A stretch of 64,000 nt of DNA. It comes from Dryococelus australis (lineage: Eukaryota; Arthropoda; Insecta; Phasmatodea; Phasmatidae). A model generated the notes under the pieces. It saw nothing but the letters and a program-made list of their open reading frames with translations. It was not told the DNA's origin and did not search any database. Below are positions 10,270-21,072 of this stretch, piece by piece. The stretch spans positions 59,386,777-59,450,776 of the forward strand of contig CM057002.1 in NCBI GenBank assembly GCA_029891345.1. The letters are read 5' to 3'. How positions within the stretch are numbered: position 1 is the stretch's first letter; each line of letters opens with the position of its first letter. The translations under genes and the position numbers were made by a program.

Positions 10270-12420
10270 CTGGGAGGTGCTGTTAGGTTGGGATACTCAA
10301 ATGTGCGTCAGGTGAAAACGCGTTTGCTCAGTAATGATGTCGGCCCACTACCAACTGTTGCGCGATAATCGCGGCTTCGTGTGCGTACAGACTCTCGTTA
10401 AGATAGACTCCTTCACTTTTATCCTTTTTTTTTTTGTACCTCAATACCACGTCAACCAGAACTGTTTACAGGGCCAGTTCACTATATAATAATTATCCAG
10501 AGGACGTTGCAATTAACAATCACAATACATAAATCGAATGGGAACTCTTTACGTCATCTGAAATACTTTTTTCAGGGCATTTTGAATAACAAATATTTTG
10601 AGATATCCGTAAATATTTAATTATTTTGTAGTATTGACACGCATATCTTATGATGTTAGCTTGAACTATTCTCAAGTGTACTCTTTGTTCTGTATTTAAA
10701 CATGGATGCTACAAAAGCTGTGTCGCTTAATGTCTGTATTGTTATACAATAACGAGGGCTGGACTTTCCACATAAAGAGGATTTTTGCAGTATTATGTGT
10801 TTAAATAAAAATAATTTCAGTAAAATTAAAAAAAAAAAACAATAATTGAAAGTGGCTAAACTTCATTATTTAGTTTCTACAAAATTATTTCAATCAACGT
10901 AAAAGAAAGAGGTAATATTTACAATGCCTTCCACTTTGGTTAAATATTTAACATCATTGCTGAACAAAGATCAATAAATAAATAGATTATTTTGATATAT
11001 TTAGCGAACGTATTATTAAGTTATATTTCTGAGAACGGTTTTTATTGTTTGCAGAATAAATACAACAAAAATTAAGAAAAGGCCAACAGCTGGTATATGT
11101 TTATAGAATATGCAATATTCCTGAACAACTATCTTAACTTGCTTACAAATCGCAACAAATTGACAGAAGCGGAAATTTTGTATTATTCAGTACTGTCCAT
11201 TTTACTTTACCGTATTGTCACATATTCCGAAACAATTCCACCTAACGATTGTATTGCCCACCTCCAGTGACGTCACACAGAGGTTGTAATGCCTCGTATT
11301 TTCGATGCTCACTGCCCAGCCTACGCAAAGATTTCCGAGCCATATCCAAAATGTTTTTTTTTTTTGTTATCTATATTATGTATATCGACTCTATTGGCAT
11401 AGCCAAAAGTCTTTGTTTGCAAGATGAAAATAATGTACTAATAATGACAATTGTACGCGCGCGCGTGTGTGTGTATAAATGCTTACCATTTCTGAAGAGA
11501 GCCTGAAGGTATAACATTGTCATACAACTGAAATTTATTCGAGATAGATTAGATGCGCTCCTCCCTCCTTCAGACACCAAAACCGGTATATTTTAATTTA
11601 TAAATTGGAGCAGGTGAGAAGAAACGAGACACAAATGGTAATCAACAAGTACAGGTTTTTCTCCCGTCATCTATTTTTTTGTTAAAATATATTTTTTTTT
11701 TTTTTTGCAGAAAGGTAAGGTTTACATGATTCTCATGTAAATTTTTACGTACATTCTCAAGATAACATTTTTTGCGCGTAATTTCCTTCCATTTCACGAC
11801 ATTAAAAGGAAAAAAAATACAGTCCTTACATTCATCGTGACACAGCTCTGCGCAGCTAATTAATTTATTATAGTTTTACTAAAAGCTATTTCGTGGTTTT
11901 TGAAGGTTGTTTATTAATGTGACGGGTATTTTAGTTCTCAATTGCGAATATAAAATTTTGATACGCAAAACACACAGTTAGTGTAAAAATACGAATGCCC
12001 ACTAACTCCGTTCTTCTCGAGAAAGAAGGGATTCGGATCGGCTGCTCGCGACGGTGGAATATGCTAGTTTTATAGGCGTCACCGGTCGAAAAAGAAGTCT
12101 TGTAAACCATTAAAATAGCAGTAAAACTTGAACAATAGAGCAAACTTAGGGAGCAGGGTCGATGCCACCCACGCGAGAGACGCGTGTCTCGAGGTTTCGA
12201 CGCAGTAACAGCCAAAAAGAGTCGTGGAGAAAAAAAAATTACACGAAATAGCTGAAGAAACAACAACCAGCTATGACAAAGACCGACGAAATATATAGGC
12301 TGTAAAAATAAAAGGGATGGAATTTTAACAGCAAGCGTAACTATTCGAAAAGGTAGGAGTTCGGGTCTTGGCACTGAGGCGGGCAGACACAGAACAACTT
12401 TATTTGTTTTTTTCCTATAA
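10270..12420. other. Two kilobases without a recognised gene
   Basis: AT-rich with several homopolymers and a short CG/TG alternation near 11455-11473. A 169-codon minus-strand frame (11931-12440) is long for the region, but it starts inside the SINE head, has no motif, and has the Phe/Leu/Ser-rich look of antisense noise. I do not call it a gene. Confidence 0.45.
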
Positions 12421-12421
12421 G

Positions 12422-12626
12422 CACGCTCGCCTCCCACCAAGGCGAACCGGGTTCAATCCCCGGTCGGGTCAACGGATTTTCGCAAATGCGAATCTTGTGC
12501 CGGACGATGCCGTTGGTCGGCGGCCCCTTCATTCCGGCGCCGCTCCATACTCACTTCAATCACCCTCATCGGCTCTCAGGACCTCACTGTTAAGAGCCGC
12601 CAAAATCCCTTCACTCACTCACTTAG
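12422..12626 (+). mobile_element. SINE family A, 5'-truncated
   Basis: Begins within the tRNA-like head (CTCCCACCAAGGCGAACC, then GGGTTCAATCCCCGG as the B box) and runs through GTGCCGGACGATGCCG to the ATGTTAAGAGCCGCC-like 3' end. The A-box part is missing. It is directly followed by another inverted-end repeat. Confidence 0.85.
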
Positions 12627-13108
12627 GGACGGTTGCACCATCGTGGTATCGAAACTCGATATGAGATCGTATCTAAGATCGACACATAAAACTGTTGCAT
12701 TATTCGTGTTCAGAGCTGGACTGGGGATCGAGATGAAGTTCGTTTCAAACCTACTGAAATTGTCTGTTGGAAATCTCGATCCGAGATCAGCAGCCATCGT
12801 CGACAAATGTAGTTTGAAAATACGTCAATAGATAGAACTACGTTTGATTGTTATCTTGGGAAATTAAAACAACATTATACGTACCTGAATATTATTCAGT
12901 AAAATTCGTACAACAATAATTCACTTAGAACAGATAAAATCTAGTTCTGTCTATAGTGAAAAATAATACTCCTAATTCCAAGACGTCATATATTACGAAT
13001 CAATAGCAAAATTTGTCTGATACTTAATATCGATCTCTCCAAGATCGACGAATCGGAGATCCAGAATCATGAGATTTCGATGGTGCAGCACTTTTACATT
13101 GGAACAAA
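12627..13108. mobile_element. Candidate DNA element with GGTTGCACCATCG ends
   Basis: GGGACGGTTGCACCATCG at about 12626 faces CGATGGTGCAGCACTTTT near 13078-13095, giving imperfect inverted ends of about 17 bp. The interior has GATCTCGATMYGAGATC words in both orientations. A flanking TTA on the left would fit a three-base target duplication, but the right side is not clean. No coding sequence. Confidence 0.45.
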
Positions 13109-13109
13109 G

Positions 13110-14080
13110 ATCAAACAGGATTCTGGTTCAGAACTAGTATCATTCGATCTCGGATCGGGGGCGATGTTGGTGCCTTAGACGACTGTTCAGACACGATCCA
13201 CCACGACGGTTTCAGGACGAACTGCCGTTGACGTTGACAATTTCTCTATGTTTGGAAGGTATTAGGAATATGCACATGAAGACATGAGTTCATCAACCCA
13301 GAAACAAATAGCCGAGAGAAAGAAATCGGCATCTCACGGAAAATGTCTCATATTAATTCCGCAGATTGCAGGTTCTGAGTTATATTTGCACTCTAAATCA
13401 GAATCAGTGAGTATTTCACTGCTTGGATCAGTTAACGGCACATGCATTATTCAACAGTCACTTCAGACAAGTTAACCGACGAATTAGTGAAAATAGCCCA
13501 TTTCCCTTCGCTTATTTATTCAGTGACATTCTTCACTGAATGATCAATCATTTCATTCGCTGTTTTGCAGTGGTTTGCTGTTTGACAGATGGATCAGTTA
13601 AACCAAGTGTATACAATTTTTAAAAAGTGTCATCTTAACTACGGTGAGTATCCTATTTGCAAAACTTGCAATACAACTTTCTTCGTATTGTTCAAAAATG
13701 GTGAATTTTTAATAGTGAAATTTCTCTTCACTAGTGCAGATAATTTTACTTTGTAGCAATTTCTCTGTAGATATATTGGTGTTTTAAGGCCTGAGATATA
13801 GAAAGTGAGATAGGAGATTTTGGAAATATGATTCTCATATGGAGATAATATACTGTTCACAAAATGTTTACCGTATATCGGACTCCAGGATGTTATATTG
13901 AATAAAAGTAGTTTATATTTCATGTTGTAGTTCTAATAACACATAAAGTGGGGGGGGGGGGGAAATTGTTAACATCATCTCAGTATGAAACAAACACGAC
14001 ATGAACGGCGAAACATCTTATCTCATCAGTTTCAATAACAAACAATGAGGTCTTTTCAGATGCATCGACAAATTTAAATA
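13110..14080. other. No gene seen; poly-G tract
   Basis: AT-rich, with a 12-base G run near 13950-13961. A 94-codon minus frame at 13639-13923 has no motif. Confidence 0.45.
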
Positions 14081-14200
14081 ACGTGTAGGACCTCCACGAT
14101 TCCGGAGGCGCACTCATATCCGACGAGGCGTGCCAAAAACAAGATCATTACGCATTTCCTGAGGCATATCGTCCCATTCCTCAAATTGCGGCTTTTTTAA
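14075..14200 (-). pseudogene. Tc1-like transposase C-terminus, remnant
   Basis: The minus strand reads FEEWDDMPQEMRNDLVFGTP followed by RRI, a stop, then VRLRNRGGPTRYL. The EEW-(D/N)-x-(I/M)-PQ, (M/T)PRR and RGGPTRY blocks are the usual end of Tc1-family transposases. Only about 40 codons remain, with one nonsense codon. It is not the same subfamily as the remnant at 24.0-24.3 kb, which ends RAPTRY. Found by translation, not from a long open frame. Confidence 0.75.
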
Positions 14201-14348
14201 GGCCCGAGGTTGAACCTACTGTGTTTGTGTGCGCGCAGTACGAATTTCGCTGGAAGGGAAGGCTCCATTGTTTACATGATTCACACAATGCCGAGCCGTG
14301 ACATACCTGAAAACGATTTTTCGCATCGCTGTATATTAAAACATACTA

Positions 14349-14579
14349 TATGCTATTCACGGTAAAGTGAGCACTTTTGAAAGCCCTCGCATTTGAAATA
14401 ATAGTGCGTTTTATTTTAGCCGTAGACATTAACTTCCGAGTACAGTAGAATATACACGCTCTGTTTATTACTTGCATGACAGTATTTATTTAGAAAGGTG
14501 GTTAAAGGATAAAATATGGCAGAAAGAAAAAAGTAACTAGGGCCTCAAAAGTGCTCACTTTACCACCGTGAACAGCCTA
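14349..14579 (+). mobile_element. MITE with TAGGCTGTTCACG ends (about 230-bp class)
   Basis: Left end TATGCTATTCACGGTAAAGT, right end ACCGTGAACAGCCTA, TA on both sides. The interior matches, in reverse, the element at 15.91-16.68 kb (for example GGTGGTTAAAGGATAAAA), defining a second size class that shares ends with the 420-bp class. Confidence 0.85.
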
Positions 14580-14581
14580 TA

Positions 14582-15073
14582 ACCGGATAGGGGCGAAACT
14601 ACGATAGCAGCCTGTATTGAACTATGCTACAGGCTTTCTATCAATAAAATGACAGGGTTATAACTTAACGTCCAATATGTATACGTAGCAGGACGGGAAC
14701 ACTGCACGTCAGCTTAGAACCTTGCGATTAGCGGCTATGGCACACTTGATGTGCGTGACAGAGTAGCCCTTATCGCTCCCGCGTTCCTGAACATCAAAAG
14801 CAAAAACAGCTACATAATTTTAAAATGGTGCGTAATAAAAATATTTTTTTAAGAGAAAAATATTTTTTTGATATTAAAACGAGACCAACATTTAGAAGCG
14901 ACCTTCTTTTATGTTACTGTTAAATCAATTTTATTGAATGAAATTGCTTAACATTTCCTGCTTTTTAAGAGTTTCATTTTTTGTAATACGTTGCACAGTG
15001 ATTATATTATATATGAGCACTTTAAAATTGCAGGTTTACTCTGCCTACCACCGAAACTATAATGAGTAGGCTT
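14582..15073. other. No gene seen
   Basis: AT-rich, nothing recognisable. Confidence 0.4.
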
Positions 15074-15074
15074 A

Positions 15075-15322
15075 GAGATCTGAAGAATTCGCGAATTCAT
15101 TTTGAGACAAGCTAGAATTCAAAACACGTGTGTATATATATAACTTGAGCCATTGGTCCACACGGTGTTTGGCATCTCCTGGAGAACGTTGGCTCAATCG
15201 TCGCCTTCCACTGCGACAGCAGACGTCCAACGTGCAGTTAACATAGTCATACCTGCACATAAGACTGTAGATTCTAGCCCTCAGGTCATTCAACTAGCGA
15301 ATTTTTGCAGGTCTTCTATAAT
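15075..15322 (-). mobile_element. MITE with GAGACCTGCAAAATTCGCG ends
   Basis: Left end GAGATCTGAAGAATTCGCGA and right end GCGAATTTTTGCAGGTCTTC, flanked by TA. The whole interior matches the copy at 20.54-20.77 kb in reverse complement, and a third element with the same ends but a different interior lies at 19.60-19.90 kb. No coding sequence. Confidence 0.8.
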
Positions 15323-15674
15323 GAGTTTCTTAGAAAGAGGCCAATGATTAATTGCTACAAGCTCACTAGGCTACTGAAAGTGTAGTAAATTTTTTGGCTT
15401 AGCCTGTCAGTCATTTGGTGATAGTTAATTGCACGTCACTGTTGCTGCGATGAATGAACGTAAAAATATTTAATTATTATGTACGGAGTTTCAGTCATAT
15501 TCTCTAGAGACAGTTGGCTGTTACTGAGCCAAAGCTACAGTCTTCTTGAGTTGACAAAATTAAAAATAATCAGTATTATACTTTTATTTCATTTTAACTT
15601 AGATGACCTAGAGAGAACTTCAGGACGATTTTAACGTAATAAACGATATCTCGGAAATGGAATTGGCATATATA
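15323..15674. other. No gene seen
   Basis: No open frame or repeat match noted. Confidence 0.4.
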
Positions 15675-15837
15675 CAGCCCCAGGTGTTATGCCTGAAGGT
15701 TTATCAGTGGACGGATTACAAACTAACTTATGACCTAACTTTAACTAACATCCAAACCTTATCTAGGATTCGAACCCAGAGCCGTACGCACCGCAGGCCG
15801 GCGCGGGGGCGCACCAACAGACTGGGCCACTGAAGGT
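15675..15837 (-). mobile_element. tRNA-derived SINE, family B
   Basis: Reverse-complement copy of the 9.62-kb SINE: head with CAGTCTGTTGGTGCGCC, B-box-like GGGTTCGAATCC, and body with TTAGGTCATAAGTTAG and GTAATCCGTCC. The copies differ at many positions, so the insertions are old. Confidence 0.75.
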
Positions 15838-15860
15838 CGACGAGAATATCTCGGCTAGGT

Positions 15861-15882
15861 AATAATAATAATAATAATAATA
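15861..15882. repeat. (AAT)n microsatellite
   Basis: Seven AAT units immediately beside the SINE-B copy. Confidence 0.9.
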
Positions 15883-16093
15883 GTTATACTTTTATTTCGC
15901 ACTCTTTACTATAGGCTGTTCCCGGTAATGTGAGCACTTCTGGGGTGTTAATTACTTCTTGTCTTTCAACCATTTTTATCCTATAACCACCATTTTAAAT
16001 AAAATACTTGTGTGTGAGTAATATAACACAGTGTGCTTATTCCCCTGCACGCGGAAGTCAACGTCTAAGATTGAAATAAAACATATTTATTAT

Positions 16094-16630
16094 GTACTAG
16101 ATGACCCGTGCGTCATCGTTCGCATGACATTTATGACTGCGGGCCCACTTGATATATATCTATAAACTGCGGCCCCACTATTGGATTCTCTACCCACTGA
16201 GCTACTGCGGCCCCACTATTGGATTCTCTACCCACTGAGTTTCTGCCGCCCCACTATTGTGTTCTCTACCCACTGAGCTACTGCGGCCCCACTATTGGGT
16301 TCTCTACCCACTGAGCTACTGCATCTCTTGGGAAGGAATGGCAGACAGCCCATAGACAAAAAAGACAGGAGAAATGATGGAACTTTTTATTTTAACAGTA
16401 CTTTTTTATGCAGTAAAATTACAATAATAATTTTCATGAAGGAATTATATAAAATTGCAATAAATTATTTTTTATATTTTTTTTCGGGGTAAACAGTAGC
16501 TTACGCCACTCTCTGGATCTCCAACTATATCTGCGAAAAATCACGTCGGTCCGTTGCTCTGTTTTGACTGACGTGAAAGAAGGACAAACAAACACACAAA
16601 CACACTTTCCCATTTATGTAGTAGTAGTGA
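16094..16630 (+). mobile_element. Nested dispersed repeat, ACTAGATGACCCGTGCG type
   Basis: Begins TACTAGATGACCCGTGCG and ends GGACAAACAAACACACAAAC followed by CACTTTCCCATTTATGTAGTAGT. Its 3' part holds the words AGCTTACGCCACTCTCTGG and GTTTTGACTGACGTGAAAG. This start and end organisation recurs widely in arthropod genomes as a retrotransposon-derived repeat; I cannot assign the clade from this fragment. It sits inside a MITE and contains a 38-bp tandem array. Confidence 0.6.
16167..16318 (-). repeat. 38-bp tandem repeat with tRNA A-box-like sequence, four copies
   Basis: CTGCGGCCCCACTATTGG starts at 16167, 16205, 16243 and 16281, an exact 38-bp period. On the minus strand each unit contains TAGCTCAGTGGGTAGAG, which matches a tRNA D-arm or A box. 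No unit has a B box or the rest of a tRNA. Confidence 0.85.
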
Positions 16631-16840
16631 TTATTCCAAATGAGAGGGCTTTAAAAGTGCTCACTTTACCGTGAATAGCCTATAACAATAGTGTATGGAA
16701 AATTAAGACGTGAAACAAAGCAATGGAATTAGTTCTACGCTGAAACGTTGGTGCGGAATGAAATAGCAATGAATGATACCCACCTTCTTTACGAACACTA
16801 GTGAGAGCGCAGAAACCACAACTACTCCTACAGTCATAGG

Positions 16841-17096
16841 GGTCGCGGTGGTGTAGTGGTTAGACTACTCGGCCCCCTCCCTTTTTTCTCACCAAGGCGA
16901 ACCGGGTTCAATTTCCGTCGGAGCCGCTCCCGGATTTTTCGCATGTGGGAATCGTGCCGGACGGTGCCGCTGATTGACGGGTTTTTCCGGGGATCTCCCG
17001 TTTCCCCTTGCCCCTTCATTCCACTCACCTCGCTGCACCCTCATCGGCTCTCAAGACCTCGATGTCAAGAGCCGCCCACATCTCTTCTCTCACTTA
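16841..17096 (+). mobile_element. SINE family A, full-length
   Basis: Complete tRNA-like head: GGTCGCGGTGGTGTAGTGG, GTTAGACTACTC (A box), then AACCGGGTTCAATTTCCG (B box). The body continues through GGATTTTTCGCATGTGGG and CGGGGATCTCCCGTTTCC and ends in GATGTCAAGAGCCGCCC plus a CTCACTTA tail. Seven copies or fragments occur in the window, at 12.4, 16.8, 20.8, 31.3, 39.6, 41.8 and 49.7 kb. Confidence 0.9.
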
Positions 17097-17099
17097 TTT

Positions 17100-18133
17100 T
17101 TACAATAGCAGGCAGAACTAAGAGAGGGTACTGCTCCCTCCGAATCCACAATGACGTGGGGGTATCACATGAAAAAACGTTACTAGCCCTAAACTACTTT
17201 TTAAAGTAATAATAATACATTTTATATGTAAATATAGCAAGTGGCAGAGTTTCTGTCTCTGCGAGTGATAGCAGTTACGTGTGACACTGTGCAGTTAGAA
17301 GTAACTCTCAGGAGTTTTCATTTTTTCAAGAATACCAAATTACTAAAATTTCTTCATATTTCACGTAGACAAAAAATAAGACTTTTTAGGCTTAAAAAAA
17401 ACTACAAGTACTTTATATATTTAATGTGATTGTGTAAATACATCTTGGTGTATAATAAAATCGAATTCCTAATCATGGAATTATGTTGAAAGTGTGCGTC
17501 CTCCATGGTCTTGTTGCGCCAATGAAACAAAATCAGCACGGACATTCGCTGCTTCAACAAGACAAGCCGTGTCCCGAGATTCGCCGATGACATAGCGGAA
17601 GAGTCCTGCCTACTCTCCCGACTGATGGAGATGGGGAGTGAGCGATGACGTACACTAGTTGCTCAAGCTTGCACCCTCTGTAGTAACCAACATGTTTTAA
17701 AGTTCAACCACGAATTTCCAGGTGTATATTTATTCTGTATACACTACACCATAATTTAAGAAACATTTTGTACATTCACATAACTTAAAACTACAATTAT
17801 ATCCTTTGTAACTTACAAAAAATGTATTTATAATGTGTAGTTCAATACTTATTCGCGTATCATGGGAAAAAATTCCCCGCCATATTGAATTTTCGGTTTT
17901 TCTAGCGTCTTTATATTTTTGAAGGAAAAAAAAAAGTAAATTTTGAAATACCGATGTACCCAACCGGCTGTTTACCTAAACACTGAAGTTCAGACTACGA
18001 ACTCATAACTACGTCACAATTTTAATATTCTAAAATTTGGAAAAATCAGTATTGTGGCGTAAATACGAGATCAAAGTTCAGTCGTTATGTCTGTACTGAT
18101 GTGTAAGGTTAATAACTACATTCTATTGGCAGT
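17100..18133. other. No gene seen
   Basis: One kilobase with scattered short frames (117 codons at most, a continuation of the SINE). Nothing recognised. Confidence 0.45.
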
Positions 18134-18860
18134 TTACTCACACTTTTTGAATCGCACCTTTCAAAAACCACCCCATGTATGAAGTCTTCGGTTGTTTTTC
18201 GTGAAATTGAACTTTTACTTATATTGTACATATAGCTTGCAATATTTAATTCATAATTAATCTAAAAGAAAACAGAGAGGAAATATGCGTTTTGGTAATG
18301 CCTAGTAAGAAATATTCAGGGGTAGTGAAATTTCGCGAAAAAATTTCAAGACAAAGTTATATCATAAAACGATGTAGGTTCGTTAACATATCTCGATTGG
18401 CTGAATTACTTTAACGCGTGTTAACTGTCTGCACACGAATTACGTACGAGCCGTGCCTATGTTGCCGAATTCTGAGTGGCCAGGTCAAATACGAAATCGC
18501 CTTCTCAAACAGACAGCGACCAATGGCAATAGACAAACTGCTACTGGGTGATTATATAGTATTGAAGTCTACCGTGTACTCATATATATATATATATACT
18601 TTTTTTTTTGTTTTTTGTTTTGTTTTTCTTTCCGCGAAAGATCACTAACTCTAGAAATAGTTGCTGTGCGAAATATCATTACAACGAGTGCGCACGTAAG
18701 CGATGCTGTGTAATTATCCCGACTTCGTTAAGCTTTGTTTGCACGAGGCGGAGGAATATCTTGCAAGTAGAACTGCAGCAGGGATTCAGAGAAAGGTTGG
18801 AAGTAGCCACGGATAGTCGGGTATTAAGCGTGCTTTCGGGAATTTTCTTTTTGGAAAACG
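18134..18860 (+). mobile_element. Repeat C, interrupted by a hAT-like MITE
   Basis: 18134-18316 and 18654-18860 align with other Repeat C copies: CACACTTTTTGAATCGCACC at the start, GAAAACAGAGAGGAAATATG in the middle, GAGGCGGAGGAATATCTTGC at the end. Other copies lie at 22.0, 23.0-24.0, 41.2 and 46.7 kb. It may be the non-coding part of a Tc1-type element (see findings). Confidence 0.75.
18317..18653. mobile_element. hAT-like MITE nested in Repeat C
   Basis: Left end CAGGGGTAGTGAAATTTCGC faces right end GCGAAAGATCACTAACTCTA. The eight bases before it, GAAATATT, and after it, GAAATAGT, match at seven of eight positions, an 8-bp target duplication typical of hAT elements. The host Repeat C sequence resumes exactly at this point. 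There is no coding sequence, and a short TA run lies inside. Confidence 0.75.
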
Positions 18861-19314
18861 TAAACTTGCTAGAAGAAGCAGAAATCCAATATGGCCGGGG
18901 AAAGTTTCCCTTAAGGCAGATTCCAACCCGCCATCTTGGATTTATGGAATTTTTTTTGCCATACTCTGGAAATACAGTTTTGTATCTCGTTATTATTTTT
19001 TTTTTTGGAACGACAGATCACAGATCATTGTCTACAGAACATTGCCTAGTGCATTGTCTGCGGTCAGTATTTTTCTATTACTCTTGATACCGTCGTCTTC
19101 GTCATCGTTCGCAAGAAATAATCTCGCGTTTCGCCTCGACAGTTGCCAGTTAAAAATTATTAAATGTAGCGAAACTGTGGCAGTTCGATAAAGTTTCGGA
19201 AGCTATTATATAGGATATGTCGTGCGGGAAATTTCAATACGTCTTCTGAAATAGAAGCTTTGGCGAAAAATCGACTCGTCCTATATGGGGGGGGAGGGGG
19301 AAGATTTGCCTTAA
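18861..19314. other. No gene; fragment of a dispersed word
   Basis: 18904-18945 (CTTAAGGCAGATTCCAACCC, then GCCATCTTGGAT) resembles the inverted ends of the 19.32-20.01 kb element. The rest is not recognised. Confidence 0.4.
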
Positions 19315-19316
19315 TA

Positions 19317-20007
19317 ATTCAGGTGGATCAGTCCCCGCCATCTTGTATGTTCGGAATTTTCGTCGTAAATTGCATCACAGATTTTGCATTTTATTTTGGG
19401 CTTCGACAAAGCGCAGGGCATTACACTGCGCATGTTCTGAAACATGTATCGCTAGACTATTGTTACCAGGTCCATTTCTGTAACCGAAAGCAAATATATA
19501 TATATATATAATTTTATTGCCTCCAATCACTAGTGAAAAAATAATCAATTATATAGAACTGTAATATGTTGATTATGTTTAAGGAGATATTATTAGGAAC
19601 CTGCAAAATTCGCACTATTTTTTGACATCAAACTAAAATTCATAGTACTATATATACTCGAGCCGGCGTCACTTCCCCATTGGTTGCTGCATAAATGTTA
19701 AGTCACGCCCTTTCTGAGTGAACTGCGCGTGATTGGGGCACACATTTGTGAAGTGTTCATTTATTGACGCAGAGTTAAAAAAAAAAAGGGGGGGGGGGAG
19801 ACGTGTCAAATAAAGAATGGTCCAATGATGCACGTATTGCAAAGTAAAAGTGTTTTAAAGTTTAAGATGTCCTCAAATAATAACGCGAATTTTGCAGGTC
19901 TCTGTTTATGCCATGTCGTGCGAAAATTTTCATTAAATATTCTTAAATGGAACTTATGACAAAAATAGTGAACATGCAAGATGGCGGGGACTGATCCACC
20001 TTAATGC
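19317..20007. mobile_element. Candidate DNA element with about 55-bp inverted ends
   Basis: Starting at 19321, AGGTGGATCAGTCCCCGCCA followed by TCTTGTATGTTC is matched on the opposite strand at about 19973-20005, and weaker similarity extends to about 55 bp. The interior of about 0.6 kb contains another MITE. No transposase is seen. Confidence 0.55.
19596..19902. mobile_element. MITE with GAGACCTGCAAAATTCGCG ends, different interior
   Basis: Left end GGAACCTGCAAAATTCGC, right end GCGAATTTTGCAGGTCTC. TA precedes it and TG follows it. The interior, with an A11-G10 run near 19779-19799, does not match the 15.1 and 20.5 kb copies, so the ends are shared by different interiors. Confidence 0.7.
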
Positions 20008-20057
20008 TACGGGGGAGAAAAAAGGTACGGACCATGGACTTTATTAGTTGTTTGGAG

Positions 20058-20520
20058 GGCGGGGGGGGGGGGGGGGATGAAGAAGCTAGAGGAGACTAGA
20101 GGAGAGAGTGCCCCCCCCCCTCTTTTCTCTTCCGTGTCGGTGGCAGGGCAGTTTGACGCACAGCGCCGCCCACGGCTATTCGCACGAAGCAGTGGAACCC
20201 AACACGCAGCGCCTCTACGTGTGGGGTCTTATCCTGCGTCACGCACCCCCTCCCCCCTCACCCTGGGGCGGCGAGTTACGCACTTCCCCTGCTGCTCCCT
20301 TCTTCGTTCACTGCCATAACAGTCCGCGCAGAAACGTCTACTGGGGACGCGTATGCGCGGACGACGCTCTCGAGGAGCGCACTCAGGGGGACGGAAGAGC
20401 CAGTAGCTGCCCCGGTGGTCCCTCCCGACCTGTTGTTCTTTCAAGGTCCGGCCCCGAGACACTTGGTTCGCCTCTCTTTCTGAATCACGCGCTGCGCCGG
20501 CCTATACTTCGTTCGCGGTA
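20058..20520. other. GC-rich, CpG-containing block after a poly-G run
   Basis: A long G run at about 20060-20075 is followed by about 420 bp that is markedly GC-rich against the AT-rich surroundings, with many CG dinucleotides (GGGGACGCGTATGCGCGGAC near 20343). Frames of 137 codons plus and 77 codons minus overlap here because stops are rare in GC-rich DNA; neither has a motif. It could be a CpG-rich regulatory segment or a piece of an unrecognised element. Confidence 0.4.
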
Positions 20521-20543
20521 AACGCCACACTCTCTCGTCGGTA

Positions 20544-20773
20544 GAGACCTGCAAAATTCGCGAGTTCAATGACCTTCGGGCTATACTCTACAGTCTTATG
20601 TGCAAGTATGACGACATTAACTGCACACTGACACAGTGGAAGGCGACAACAATTGGGCCAGCGTTCTCCAGGAGGTGCCAAACACCGTGTGGAACAATGG
20701 CTAATGTTATATAGACACACATGTTTTGAATTCCAGCTTGTCTCAAAATGAATTCGCGAATTCTTCAGGTCTA
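20544..20773 (+). mobile_element. MITE with GAGACCTGCAAAATTCGCG ends
   Basis: GAGACCTGCAAAATTCGCGA to TCGCGAATTCTTCAGGTCTA, flanked by TA on both sides. Reverse-complement partner of the 15.08-kb copy along its entire length. Confidence 0.85.
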
Positions 20774-20820
20774 TACTAATCGAACTTTTCAAGGCCGATT
20801 CACTTTGAAATCAACCCGGT

Positions 20821-21072
20821 AGTGAGGGAAAAGATTTGGACAGATCTTAACATGGAGGTCTTGAGAGCTGATGGTGGTGTTCGAGGTGAGTATGGAGCAG
20901 CGCCGGAATGAAAGGGCGGGGAAAACGGGAGATCCCCGAGGAAACCCGCCGAACAACGGCATCGTCCGCCACAATTCCCACATGCGAGAACCTGGAATGA
21001 CCCAGCCGGGGATTGAACCCGTATCGCCCTGGTGGGAGGCGAGCAGGCTAACCGCTCAGCCACCACGGCCTC
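20821..21072 (-). mobile_element. SINE family A, near full-length
   Basis: On the minus strand: head with GGCCGTGGTGGCTGAGCGG, then GGGTTCAATCCCCGG, GGGGATCTCCCGTTTTCC, and the 3' AAGACCTCCATGTTAAGA end. It abuts the TTAA-type repeat at 21.07 kb. Confidence 0.85.

Larger units (their letters stand above)
15912..16682 (-). mobile_element. 230-bp-class MITE interrupted by another repeat
   Basis: Ends TAGGCTGTTCCCGGTAAT and ACCGTGAATAGCCTA, TA on both sides. The two halves (15912-16093 and about 16631-16682) together match the 14.35-kb MITE in reverse orientation. The intervening 0.5 kb is a separate insertion. Confidence 0.85.

Noticed and set aside
11931..12440. 169-codon minus-strand open frame
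   Set aside because: Starts inside the antisense of a SINE head; Leu/Phe/Ser-rich with no domain, conserved motif or splice context.
20108..20521. 137-codon plus-strand frame in GC-rich DNA
   Set aside because: Stops are rare in this composition; overlapping frames on both strands and no motif.
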